In this document: positions 34,577 through 41,386 of the stretch, piece after piece
Numbering within the stretch: the first letter of the stretch is position 1
Layout of the letters: every line of letters begins with the position of its first letter
NCBI GenBank assembly: GCA_030613505.1
Contig: JAUWLW010000003.1
Coordinates: forward strand, 1-41,386
Origin: Candidatus Zixiibacteriota bacterium
GTDB taxonomy: Bacteria > RBG-13-66-14 > B26-G2 > WVWN01
DNA: 41,386 nucleotides
Direction of reading: 5' to 3'
Notes under the pieces: model-generated
Databases searched by the model: none
Told to the model about the DNA's origin: nothing
What the model saw: the letters and a program-made list of their open reading frames with translations, nothing else
Program-made: the position numbers and the translations under genes

Positions 34577-34630
34577 CTATATACGGTTCACTTCCTTCGC
34601 CGCTCGCCAACACGCTAAAACGGGGACGCT

Positions 34631-34918
34631 TTATTTATTTTTAGCCCACTCGTCTTCGGTGCTGCGCTTATGCGCCTCCTTCAACTCCTCGTCGTGCAGC
34701 GGGTCTTCGAACCACCCGATGGCGAAATCGGGACACATTATTTCGCACGTGCCGCAGTTGATGCAGTCCTGCGGCCGCGCAACTATCGGCTTGCCGTCGG
34801 TTCCGGTATCGAACACGTGTTTAGGGCATAGCGCGATGCATATGCCGCACGCTTTACACCACGCCTCGAAGTAACCGAGGTGTTTGCCCCTAACATTTAT
34901 TATCTCTTTAACCACCAT
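34631..34918 (-). CDS. korD: 2-oxoacid:ferredoxin oxidoreductase, delta subunit (2x[4Fe-4S] ferredoxin)
   Basis: 95 residues. Two cluster motifs CKACGICIALCP and CINCGTCEIMCP are spaced as in KorD/VorD, with GYFEAWCKACG at the start, which is typical of this subunit. Passes electrons from the TPP site to external ferredoxin. Separated from korA by 54 bases and from pduT by 23. All four Kor subunits are complete and in the order D-A-B-C. Confidence 0.95.
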   Translation of the reverse strand: MVVKEIINVRGKHLGYFEAWCKACGICIALCPKHVFDTGTDGKPIVARPQDCINCGTCEIMCPDFAIGWFEDPLHDEELKEAHKRSTEDEWAKNK

Positions 34919-34941
34919 ATCGAATTCGGCCGCCCTACGAC

Positions 34942-35499
34942 CTAGATAAGTTTATCGAAAACTTCCTGGTAAGGGGCGGGAATAACGGCGGTCGCGACGA
35001 GCAGGCCGCGCTTCGCCGCTTCCGCGGCGCCCGCCGCTACCGCCGCAGCTACGGCCGCCGTCTCCCCCACCATGGTCACGAAACCTTTTCCGCCGATGCC
35101 GGTCCCGAGCCTAATTTCGACGAGCGTGACCGGCGCCGCTTTCACCGCGGCGTCCGCGGCCAACAGCGAGGAGGCTAGAGAGAACGTCTCCACGACCCCC
35201 AACGCGGCCTTCTCGGGCACGACCACCGTCCCGGCCGCGGCCGCCATAACTTGCTCGTGAACGTTAGGGATTACGAAGTCGTCGACGTAATGCCCTCGCC
35301 CCATTTCCTTGCCCGCGGCGACCGCCGATTTCACCGCGGCCACGGCCCCCGCGACGAGCCCTATATACTTCCCGGAGCACGACGTCCGCGACGCCAGGAG
35401 CCGCACCTCGGCTTCCTTAACCATCGCGTCCACCGCCTCGATGCCGCGGGCGATGGACGAGAACTCTACTAAGCCTATGGCCTCTTCGCGCGCCGCCAA
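34942..35499 (-). CDS. pduT: PduT-like tandem BMC-domain shell protein (BMC-T) with Fe-S pore
   Basis: 185 residues, two BMC domains (1-90 and 95-180; AIGLVEFSSIARGIEAVDAM and ALGVVETFSLASSLLAADAA). Shell trimer subunit. PduT carries a [4Fe-4S] cluster at the trimer axis through a Cys in the first domain; here Cys41 in RTSCSGKYIG is at that place. This is the shell electron port that pairs with PduS. The start is a TTG at 35499 with AAGGA 7 bases upstream; no better ATG gives the complete first strand. It follows the TPR gene with no gap. Confidence 0.9.
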   Translation of the reverse strand: MAAREEAIGLVEFSSIARGIEAVDAMVKEAEVRLLASRTSCSGKYIGLVAGAVAAVKSAVAAGKEMGRGHYVDDFVIPNVHEQVMAAAAGTVVVPEKAALGVVETFSLASSLLAADAAVKAAPVTLVEIRLGTGIGGKGFVTMVGETAAVAAAVAAGAAEAAKRGLLVATAVIPAPYQEVFDKLI

Positions 35500-36201
35500 C
35501 TACTCGTCCTTCTTCCCCTCTCTTAAAATTTTTCTGTATTCCTTGGCGCGGTTGACCCATTCCAATTGGTTAGGGTCGTCGGCCGCGGCTTCTATAAACG
35601 TATCGTAAGCCGTAACCGCTTCTTCGACCTTCCCCATATCCTCGTACGCCAGCGCCATATTGTAGTAACAATCCACGTAGTCCGGGTCGAGCGCGAGCAC
35701 TTTTTCGTACTCCTTCACCGCGTCTTTCGGTTTATCGAGATTACGGTAAGCGTTCCCCAGATTATAACGCGCTACGGCGTCGTCGGCGTCGTGTTTAAGG
35801 GCGTCTTTATATTCCAACGCCGCCTTATTGTAATCGCCGCGCCGGTAATGGACGCTCCCCAATTCGGTGTGAGCCCGGTGTAACTCCGGTTTCAACGTAA
35901 GCGCCTCGCGAAGCACGTCTTCCGCTTCGTCCAAACGACCGAGTCGCAACGCCATCCGGCCGAGGCCGTACAGAGCGTCCGGGTAATTGTGGTAAATCTC
36001 AACCGCCTTGCGATAAGCCTGGCTCGCCGATACCCACGACGCATCCTTCTCAAACCCGACACCATCCAGATAAAAGGTGTACGCTTCTTTAAATCTCGCC
36101 AGGTCTTCGGGGTCGATATCCGCTTTCTCGAGGTCGGGTTTTTCGTAACCCGCCGCGGCCGCGGCCAGCGCGACAATTAACACGGCCGTTTTCCTCCACA
36201 T
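35500..36201 (-). CDS. Secreted or periplasmic TPR-repeat protein
   Basis: 233 residues. ATG at 36201 is chosen: AAGGAG (36211-36216) is 9 bases upstream, whereas the ATG at 36210 abuts it. Residues 1-18 form a signal peptide (MWRKTAVLIVALAAAAAG). Five TPR units follow from about residue 50, such as YPDALYGLGRMALRLGRLDE, DAVARYNLGNAYRNLDKP and YVDCYYNMALAYEDMGKVEE. Partners unknown. It sits between pduS and pduT, both microcompartment proteins that stay in the cytoplasm, so an exported TPR protein here is unexpected. It may be an unrelated gene that shares the transcript. Confidence 0.85.
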   Translation of the reverse strand: MWRKTAVLIVALAAAAAGYEKPDLEKADIDPEDLARFKEAYTFYLDGVGFEKDASWVSASQAYRKAVEIYHNYPDALYGLGRMALRLGRLDEAEDVLREALTLKPELHRAHTELGSVHYRRGDYNKAALEYKDALKHDADDAVARYNLGNAYRNLDKPKDAVKEYEKVLALDPDYVDCYYNMALAYEDMGKVEEAVTAYDTFIEAAADDPNQLEWVNRAKEYRKILREGKKDE

Positions 36202-36230
36202 ATAGAACATCTCCTTAACCGCCGGGCGCG

Positions 36231-37538
36231 TTACGCGGCCTGTGTCCTGTCTATTACTACTCTCTTCGCGTCGGCCGTCGCCACCCGACCGGCGACGCTC
36301 GCGTAAACCGGCACGCCAAAATCATCGCCCGCCCCCGGCGCCGCTATCTTTTGCCCAACGTCCACGCGGTCCCCTTCTTTCACGAGGATGGTCGGCGTTG
36401 GAGCGTAGGGCTGCGTAACGTTTATTATTACGCACCGCGGTTCGGTTCGTAGATTGCGCGACGGCGCGGGGCGGTCGTAAGCCGCCACGTCTATGCGCTT
36501 CTTCAAACGGCTCGCCGGTACGTTGCGGCCGGGGCGATCCGCGTGGACCTGCCCCAAGCCTTCCGCTTTCTCCGCGTCTCGAAGGCGCCCGCGGAGATGG
36601 TTCTGTACGCGGCGCGGCGATATGGCCATGGGGCACGCGTAAAGCTCGCACAGGCCGCAACCGGTACACCCCGCGGCATTGGCGAAGAACGAAGGCTCCG
36701 CCTCCTCTCCCCACGTAAAGAAACGCCTCATAGAGAGGTGAGGCGTAACGTCGTACCCCAGGAGGTACCGCGGACAAAGTTCGGTGCAGTCGCGGCACTG
36801 CGTACAGGCGCTGCCGGCTACGGTCCTAACGTGCTGCAGCGGCAGGCGCGCCCGAACGACGACGGGGTGGCCTTTCGGTAAAACCATTATAACGCCGGTC
36901 GTTAACTTTACGCCGTATTGCTCGGCGTCTATCTCCTCGCCCATCATGGGGCCGCCGTCGAATACGACGTAATCGGGCGCCGTGGCACCGCCCGCCTCCT
37001 CGAGTAAAAAGGACGCCGTCGCACCCAACGGCGCCTCCGCGACGAAAGGTTCCGCCACCGCGCCCGCCACCGCCAGCCAAGTGGTCTCCGCGCGCTTTCC
37101 GCGCGTCGCCCGGGCGACGTTGAGCACCGTCTCCGCGTTCGATACCACGACGCCGACGTCCGGCGGAACGCCGGCCGCCGGCACGCGCCGGCCGGAAACG
37201 TCGTATACGAGCAAAGCTTCGTCGCCGGCGGGATAGGTCTCCGCGAGAGGATGGACCTTTACGCCTCCGTATAAGGCGGCGAGCTCGCGGGCGCGCGTTT
37301 CCTTAACCGCAAGCACGACTTCTTCGGCGCCGAGCTCGTCGCGTAGCGCCGCGGCACCCAATACTATATCCGCGGCCCTATTTCTAAGGATGGTTTCATC
37401 TTTACTGGAAAGCGGCTCACACTCGGCGCCGTTGATAATGATAATATCCGCCCGGCGTCTATACTTCACGTGGGCGGGGAAGCCGGCGCCGCCCGCCCCT
37501 AGTATCCCCGCTTCTCTGACCGTTTCGACGAAGCTCAT
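36231..37538 (-). CDS. pduS: PduS-like Fe-S flavoprotein (RnfC-related, BMC cobalamin/electron reductase)
   Basis: 435 residues. RnfC-like flavin/NADH domain: GAGGAGFPAHVKYRR, INGAECEPLSSKDETILRNR, DGGPMMGEE. Two [4Fe-4S] clusters: CTQCRDCTELCP and CTGCGLCELYACP (C-x2-C-x2-C-x4-C in the second, as in known PduS). C-terminal biotinyl/barrel-sandwich-like segment EGDRVDVGQKIAAPG. Known PduS reduces cobalamin or carries electrons through PduT in 1,2-propanediol compartments. Genes pduS, TPR, pduT and korD run in the same direction. Its start has no good ribosome site and lies 17 bases after the OLD-like gene stop, so translation after the insertion may depend on coupling. Confidence 0.92.
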   Translation of the reverse strand: MSFVETVREAGILGAGGAGFPAHVKYRRRADIIIINGAECEPLSSKDETILRNRAADIVLGAAALRDELGAEEVVLAVKETRARELAALYGGVKVHPLAETYPAGDEALLVYDVSGRRVPAAGVPPDVGVVVSNAETVLNVARATRGKRAETTWLAVAGAVAEPFVAEAPLGATASFLLEEAGGATAPDYVVFDGGPMMGEEIDAEQYGVKLTTGVIMVLPKGHPVVVRARLPLQHVRTVAGSACTQCRDCTELCPRYLLGYDVTPHLSMRRFFTWGEEAEPSFFANAAGCTGCGLCELYACPMAISPRRVQNHLRGRLRDAEKAEGLGQVHADRPGRNVPASRLKKRIDVAAYDRPAPSRNLRTEPRCVIINVTQPYAPTPTILVKEGDRVDVGQKIAAPGAGDDFGVPVYASVAGRVATADAKRVVIDRTQAA

Positions 37539-37555
37539 TATTTTATATTACCGAA

Positions 37556-39289
37556 TTACCCTTCGGCTTTTTTTGCCGTAAGCAAAATCGCGTCTAAAAC
37601 CTTAATAATTTCTTTATCGACCTCAGCGGCCTCCATATACCTAACCAATAAGTAATATTGGCCTTTCCTCAATTCTACAGGAATATCCAATTCTTTAAAG
37701 TAATATTCGAAAACCCTATCTAAAAAGCGGTCGGTTATTTTTTCGTTAAACCAGAAATCGTCATCTTCAGAATCGAATACGTACGGCGGTACTACTTTTT
37801 GGATAGCGGTTTCCATTGCAGTATGCCGCTTTTCTCTAATCGGTTCTGCGAACATATCTTCGTATTCAACGTCATCGGCATAACGATATAAAACGTCTGG
37901 GAGGAGAAGGTAATTCTCTATCTCGTTCCTACTCCAAACTAACTCCTGTAAACCAGTCCGGCCCTCCGGGTCTAAAACGATTCGGTCGTAGACTGCAATA
38001 CCGTGTAAATCAGGGACTCCTTCTTTCAAGCCATAAAAATGATTCTGCGCAGCACGGGGTTCGTTTCCCACGTATTTTACGAACGGCCTTTCTAAATATT
38101 TCCCGGCGGGATGGCCCGTTATTTTCGAAAACTCCTGAAGTATAGATAAATCCGTAGACCCTTCACAGTATAGAATCCATCTTTTCATTTGGGCTTGGTA
38201 GTATTGGTCGAAACCTATCCAAGATAACGCTTTTTGTAATTGAGACCCCCCGTCAACCAAAACGTGAGGTGGCCCCAAGAAAGCTACAACCGTATCGTTA
38301 CCCGCCGCCTCGTTTAAAACAACTTCTGAATGCGTCGCGATTATTAATTGGCTTCCGCTTTCCGAAGCTACCTCCCGCAATACGCGGTATATTTCTCTTT
38401 GCCGTAAAACCTCAAGATGTGCATCAGGTTCGTCGAACAAGACGACCGAACTCGGGTGACTTAACATATAAGCCAGCAGTAATAATACCTGCTGGAAACC
38501 CCTACCCGACACCGACAAGTCCAGGGTTGCGCCGTCGAGGTCAACGTAATCCATGTTTATTTCGCCCCGGACTTTATCGTAGTCTGGGGGATTAACGGTT
38601 ACCCCGAATAATTCCCTTACCGAATCTTCCAACTTACCCCACTTTTCTTCGTTGGGGTTTTCAATATCGCCCTCGGGATAAAGAACATCAAAACATAGAT
38701 TTCTTAATACTTGCGCCGTTTGGCCTTCGCCGATTAAAACATTAATTCCACCTTTAGTTAGTTTCGTTTCAGAAATCGCCAAACCCGACATCGGCGATAA
38801 ATAAGCTACGCTAATATCGCTGGCTTGTTCCGGGACTTCCATCCTTTCGTTACCCGTTTTGTCTTTTCGCAACGGTCGGCAATATATCGTTTTTGAATCA
38901 CGGTACTCAAGTTCTATACCGCATTCCCACTTACTACCTTTCGTTATACCCTCTACGATAATTTCAATTAACCGATTTTTCGGTATCCATTTTCCCTTTT
39001 TATTTTTGTGGGCTTCCCTTACCGATTTATTTCGCCATAAAAGGTTCGCTTCTTTCACTGGTACGCTAATGAGTTCGCCAACACCAATGGCGACGCCGGT
39101 TTTGATTTTCGCCGTCGATTTCGCCCTCTTTTTTAGCCAGTTTTTAACGCTCGTTTCCCACAGGGATAAAACTTGCAATGCAGAAGTCTTCCCTGAATCG
39201 TTAGGGCCAACGAAAACGACAGGATCACCTAATTCGATTTCCACATCTTCGAACCTTTTAAACTTTTTTATTATAACTTTCGTAAGCAT
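37556..39289 (-). CDS. OLD-like AAA ATPase with TOPRIM nuclease domain
   Basis: 577 residues. ATG at 39289 has GAGGG 5 bases upstream; a GTG at 39301 overlaps that site. ABC-type ATPase (1-365): Walker A VFVGPNDSGKTSALQ (about 27-41), signature-like LSVSGRGFQQVLLLLAY, Walker B VLFDEPDAHLEV and switch His in ATHSEVV. C-terminal TOPRIM-like part: WILYCEGSTDLSIL (catalytic Glu), GIAVYDRIVLDP (Asp pair), and WSRNEIENYLL, a signature of AAA-TOPRIM nucleases. Members of the family act in phage or plasmid defence, alone or with a helicase; no helicase adjoins. The gene is visibly richer in A/T than its neighbours and splits the microcompartment gene run, suggesting lateral transfer. Confidence 0.85.
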   Translation of the reverse strand: MLTKVIIKKFKRFEDVEIELGDPVVFVGPNDSGKTSALQVLSLWETSVKNWLKKRAKSTAKIKTGVAIGVGELISVPVKEANLLWRNKSVREAHKNKKGKWIPKNRLIEIIVEGITKGSKWECGIELEYRDSKTIYCRPLRKDKTGNERMEVPEQASDISVAYLSPMSGLAISETKLTKGGINVLIGEGQTAQVLRNLCFDVLYPEGDIENPNEEKWGKLEDSVRELFGVTVNPPDYDKVRGEINMDYVDLDGATLDLSVSGRGFQQVLLLLAYMLSHPSSVVLFDEPDAHLEVLRQREIYRVLREVASESGSQLIIATHSEVVLNEAAGNDTVVAFLGPPHVLVDGGSQLQKALSWIGFDQYYQAQMKRWILYCEGSTDLSILQEFSKITGHPAGKYLERPFVKYVGNEPRAAQNHFYGLKEGVPDLHGIAVYDRIVLDPEGRTGLQELVWSRNEIENYLLLPDVLYRYADDVEYEDMFAEPIREKRHTAMETAIQKVVPPYVFDSEDDDFWFNEKITDRFLDRVFEYYFKELDIPVELRKGQYYLLVRYMEAAEVDKEIIKVLDAILLTAKKAEG

Positions 39290-39441
39290 CTTGTCCCTCA
39301 CCTTTTAATAATTTTGTAGGGTCCGGTCTTTTAACCGAAAAATACAAAAACAATTAGCGTCTAAATTAAGCCTTTCGACGCGTTATTAGTCCGCTGGATA
39401 CCCACGACGGTAAAAAATACCTCCGAGGTAATCCTAGCGTT

Positions 39442-39714
39442 TCAAGCCGGCAGGTCCACCGAATCTACGACGCCCACAACGGCCGCCGAGACGGCCGCGG
39501 CGTCGTCGCCGACGGCGAGCCGCGCCGCTCGCCCCACGGCCACCACGACGCGATCGCCGACGCCGGCGTCCACAACGTCGGCAGCAACCCACAGCTCGGC
39601 CGTCCGTTTAAGGTCTCCGTCGAGCGGCCGCAAGAGGAGCATTTTTAGCGCGCGCACGCTCTCGACTTTTCGCGTTGCCCAAACGCTACCCACAACTTCC
39701 GCAATACGCATCAT
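39442..39714 (-). CDS. EutN/CcmL-family BMC vertex (pentamer) protein
   Basis: 90 residues, family length. RIAEVVGSVWATRKVESVRA with LLLRPLD, VVDAGVGDRVVVAVGRAARL and VVGVVDSVDL match BMC-P/EutN proteins, which cap the twelve corners of the shell. It starts with ATGATG (39714 or 39711) and is 104 bases after pduL. Only one pentamer protein is in the window. Together with BMC-H (40666) and BMC-T (34942) it completes the three shell classes needed to close a compartment. Confidence 0.92.
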   Translation of the reverse strand: MMRIAEVVGSVWATRKVESVRALKMLLLRPLDGDLKRTAELWVAADVVDAGVGDRVVVAVGRAARLAVGDDAAAVSAAVVGVVDSVDLPA

Positions 39715-39818
39715 ATCATCGTTACCCCGGTGACGAAGCGGCTTACGAGACGGTAGGGAACCGCGTTAAAATCGTTATAAGCCGCCGCGATTTGCCGCCA
39801 TTTTTTAATTATAACTTA

Positions 39819-40649
39819 TTATTGACTTTTGAGCAACTCTGGGAAGTATTTCCGCACCGCGTCCCGCGCGTACGGCGTAAGAATCGCCCCGGACAACGAC
39901 GGCACCGTCCCCTTGCGGTAGGCTTCAATTACATCCTCTTCCGTTATCAACGCCCGCTCGGGTCGGCGCGAAGCCGACTCACGAGCGGTGCGCGGCGCCG
40001 GAGGGTTTCCGACTACGACCGTCGCCACGTCACCCGTACTGGCGCCGCAGGCGTTCGCCTCGTCCCGGTCAACGTGTAGCTCCAACGCGGCGTTTTCGCT
40101 CACCCTCACCAAAACGTCGTCGAAGGTAACTCGCCGCAACGGCGTGCCCATTACGGCCGAGACGTCGGCGCCGTCGACGAAGCCGTAACGTTCGGCGTCG
40201 GCGGGCGTGGCGTGTAAATGCCGCCGCGCGACCACGCCTCCTTCCGGTAGGCGGACCACGCCCGCCGGCCCGGCCAGGACGACGGCAAAGCGTTCGCCGG
40301 CGCGTACGTCGCCGGGCGCGCCTAGCGTTTCCAGGTCGCTGGCCAGCAACTCCACCACCGTCTCCGGGCGCGTAGGCCCCACGACGCGTACGTTGGGGAC
40401 GGAAGCGCGTAGCCCCGCGACGGTGACGACCTCGCCGGCGCTGAATTGGCCCGGCTGGACGAGAGGCGCACGTACGGATAGTTCCGCGCCCGCGCCGAAG
40501 AGCGTTGCGAGGTCCCCGGGCGTCAAGTGTACGTGTCGGGCGGAAACGCCCACCTGCGCTTCGAACGTCCGGACGGCGTCGGCTCGCAATCGAGCTAAAA
40601 CCACCGAGGTCGCCGCCCGGACCAAAGCCTCTTGATCGTCGGCGGCCAT
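39819..40649 (-). CDS. pduL: PduL-type phosphate acyltransferase with C-terminal BMC-targeting-like tail
   Basis: 276 residues; ordinary PduL has about 210. Converts acyl-CoA and phosphate to acyl-phosphate and CoA within microcompartments. Zinc/active-site blocks: VSARHVHLTPGDL, GPTRPETVVELLASD, VARRHLHATPADAERYG and LHVDRDEANACG. Residues 1-25 form an amphipathic helix (EALVRAATSVVLARLRADA) of the encapsulation-peptide type. After the PduL core a Pro/Arg-rich linker (about 210-228) leads to a tail ALITEEDVIEAYRKGTVP then SGAILTPYARDAVRKYFPEL, which resembles the N-terminal part of EutQ and of other BMC proteins. Both ends may direct packaging. 16 bases from the BMC-H gene. Confidence 0.9.
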   Translation of the reverse strand: MAADDQEALVRAATSVVLARLRADAVRTFEAQVGVSARHVHLTPGDLATLFGAGAELSVRAPLVQPGQFSAGEVVTVAGLRASVPNVRVVGPTRPETVVELLASDLETLGAPGDVRAGERFAVVLAGPAGVVRLPEGGVVARRHLHATPADAERYGFVDGADVSAVMGTPLRRVTFDDVLVRVSENAALELHVDRDEANACGASTGDVATVVVGNPPAPRTARESASRRPERALITEEDVIEAYRKGTVPSLSGAILTPYARDAVRKYFPELLKSQ

Positions 40650-40665
40650 GAACCTTTATCCTGAA

Positions 40666-40971
40666 TTACGCCTTCTTGGCCGGTAGGACTTCCTCCGGCA
40701 ATATAAACTCTACCGCGTCGTCCGGGCGCGGGATTACATGGACCGAGACGAGTTCGCCGATCTTGGCGGCGGCTGCGGCGCCCGCTTCGGTCGCGGCCTT
40801 CACGGCCCCGGTCTCGCCGCGGACCATCACGCTCACGAGGCCTCCGCCGACGCGAACCTTATCCATGAGCCGCACGCTTGCAGCCTTCACCATCGCGTCC
40901 GCCGCTTCGATCGCCGCCACCACACCGCGGGTCTCGATCATCCCGAGAGCCATCTCCGTTCTGGCAGGCAT
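40666..40971 (-). CDS. BMC-H (PduA/EutM-like) hexameric shell protein
   Basis: 101 residues. Single BMC domain: [60 protein letters not shown] and [15 protein letters not shown], the strongest match to PduA/EutM/CcmK-type proteins. These hexamers tile the shell facets; the central pore is lined by the GGG loop, where PduA has GSG, so pore size and charge could differ. Start ATG 40971 with AAAGGAG upstream. It lies immediately after the partial membrane gene. Assignment to the family is firm. Confidence 0.96.
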   Translation of the reverse strand: MPARTEMALGMIETRGVVAAIEAADAMVKAASVRLMDKVRVGGGLVSVMVRGETGAVKAATEAGAAAAAKIGELVSVHVIPRPDDAVEFILPEEVLPAKKA

Positions 40972-41034
40972 CCTCGCTCCTTTCGCGTCGAGGTGAAAAT
41001 AGGTTGCCTACGTTCACCGAATTATTAAAACCTA

Positions 41035-41386
41035 TTAATCCAGTATCTCGCGGAACCGCACCTTTCGAAACCATAAATAAAAAATCATCGCAAAACCCAC
41101 TACGGCGTAAATCGTATAAAATGCCATATACGCGGTAAAATCGTAATATCTCGTAAAATCCTCGACCGCGTCCACGCCGTATCGCCGCGCGAGAGGGAAA
41201 AACAACAATCCCTGCATCCCCATATACGCCAAGATGCCGCCGACGATGAACCCCAGACGCCGTCCCCAGTCGCGATAGGCCCAGATGCCGACGGCGGCCG
41301 CGACCAGAAAAGGCGACCACAGCAGGTCCGTCAAAAGGGTCATTCCGGTCAACGCCTGGAATACGGGCGTCCCCTCCAGCGGCATG
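41035..41386 (-). CDS. Hypothetical polytopic membrane protein (5' part outside window)
   Basis: At least 116 residues, family unknown. The right window edge truncates the reading frame: an in-frame Met is at 41385, but the gene may extend further. About three to four membrane segments are visible (LWSPFLVAAAVGIWAY, GFIVGGILAYMGMQGLLFF, AYMAFYTIYAVVGFAMIFYLWF). It is 63 bases upstream of the BMC-H gene, in the same direction, so it may be co-transcribed with the microcompartment. No functional claim. Confidence 0.6.
   Translation of the reverse strand, partial: MPLEGTPVFQALTGMTLLTDLLWSPFLVAAAVGIWAYRDWGRRLGFIVGGILAYMGMQGLLFFPLARRYGVDAVEDFTRYYDFTAYMAFYTIYAVVGFAMIFYLWFRKVRFREILD

Noticed and set aside
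33782-34618. 278-codon open frame on the + strand
   Set aside because: Antisense shadow of korA; no recognisable domain and no ribosome site.
37539-37555. -10 like TATAAAA before pduS
   Set aside because: No -35 element at a sensible distance; a stem of CCGAA/TTCGG precedes it but is short. Left unassigned.

Overview
The window comes from a Gram-negative, probably anaerobic bacterium with GC-rich coding sequence. The Gram-negative assignment rests on lipid A genes (lpxI, lpxA, an lpxC-fabZ fusion, lpxD), an OmpH/Skp chaperone, an OMP88-like/PorV-like outer membrane protein, lipoproteins and TolC. The anaerobic inference rests on a four-subunit 2-oxoacid:ferredoxin oxidoreductase, an Nfn-type transhydrogenase, SelB and a bacterial microcompartment (BMC) locus. 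The LpxC-FabZ fusion is typical of Bacteroidota/Chlorobi-like lineages, but the mix of genes and the odd C-terminal tags suggest an uncultured candidate phylum (something like Coatesbacteria is a guess). No phylogenetic marker was tested.

Layout. 1-2.9 kb (+ strand): four secreted proteins, two beta-propeller-like paralogues flanking a tandem pair of small paralogous proteins; three near-identical hairpin terminators lie in this stretch. 2.9-12.5 kb (- strand): one long run from a good sigma70 promoter at 12513-12540 to a terminator at 2886-2917. In transcription order it encodes a DNRLRE lipoprotein, a PorV-like outer membrane protein, OmpH/Skp, LpxD, LpxC-FabZ, LpxA, LpxI, a metallo-beta-lactamase-fold hydrolase, a Xer recombinase and an M50 protease: envelope biogenesis plus housekeeping. 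12.6-16.8 kb (-): selB, rocD and an NHL-repeat lipoprotein. 16.9-18.7 kb (+): a parvulin-like periplasmic foldase. 18.8-19.6 kb (-): a third secreted protein with the same C-terminal tag as the two propellers. 19.6-20.0 kb (-): RNase P RNA. 20.2-20.6 kb (+): ribosomal protein L31 with a long basic tail. 20.7-22.7 kb (-): tetR-tolC with a palindromic operator. 22.9-25.0 kb (-): gap-pgk. 25.1-28.7 kb (-): a DUF2723 membrane protein, a 40-residue small ORF, a hypothetical envelope protein and ComF.

28.7-41.4 kb (-) is the metabolic heart. Read in transcription order from the right edge it holds a membrane protein (cut by the window), BMC-H shell protein, PduL phosphotransacylase, EutN/CcmL vertex protein, an AT-rich OLD-like ATPase/TOPRIM gene that looks inserted, PduS, a secreted TPR protein, PduT, KorDABC, Ndk, PgsA and NfnS-NfnL. 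PduS (flavin/Fe-S) and PduT (Fe-S shell pore) are known to move electrons across a BMC shell, and here they sit directly upstream of ferredoxin-reducing (Kor) and ferredoxin/NAD(P)-balancing (Nfn) enzymes, so the region reads as a BMC wired to a cytosolic ferredoxin pool. The signature enzyme and aldehyde dehydrogenase are not in the window, so the substrate is unknown.

Most notable: three secreted proteins from two unrelated bodies end exactly in the same 14-residue C-terminal motif, V-x-P-[TA]-S-x-G-[KE]-V-K-A-[ILM]-[FY]-[KR]-stop, a candidate undescribed C-terminal sorting or secretion signal.
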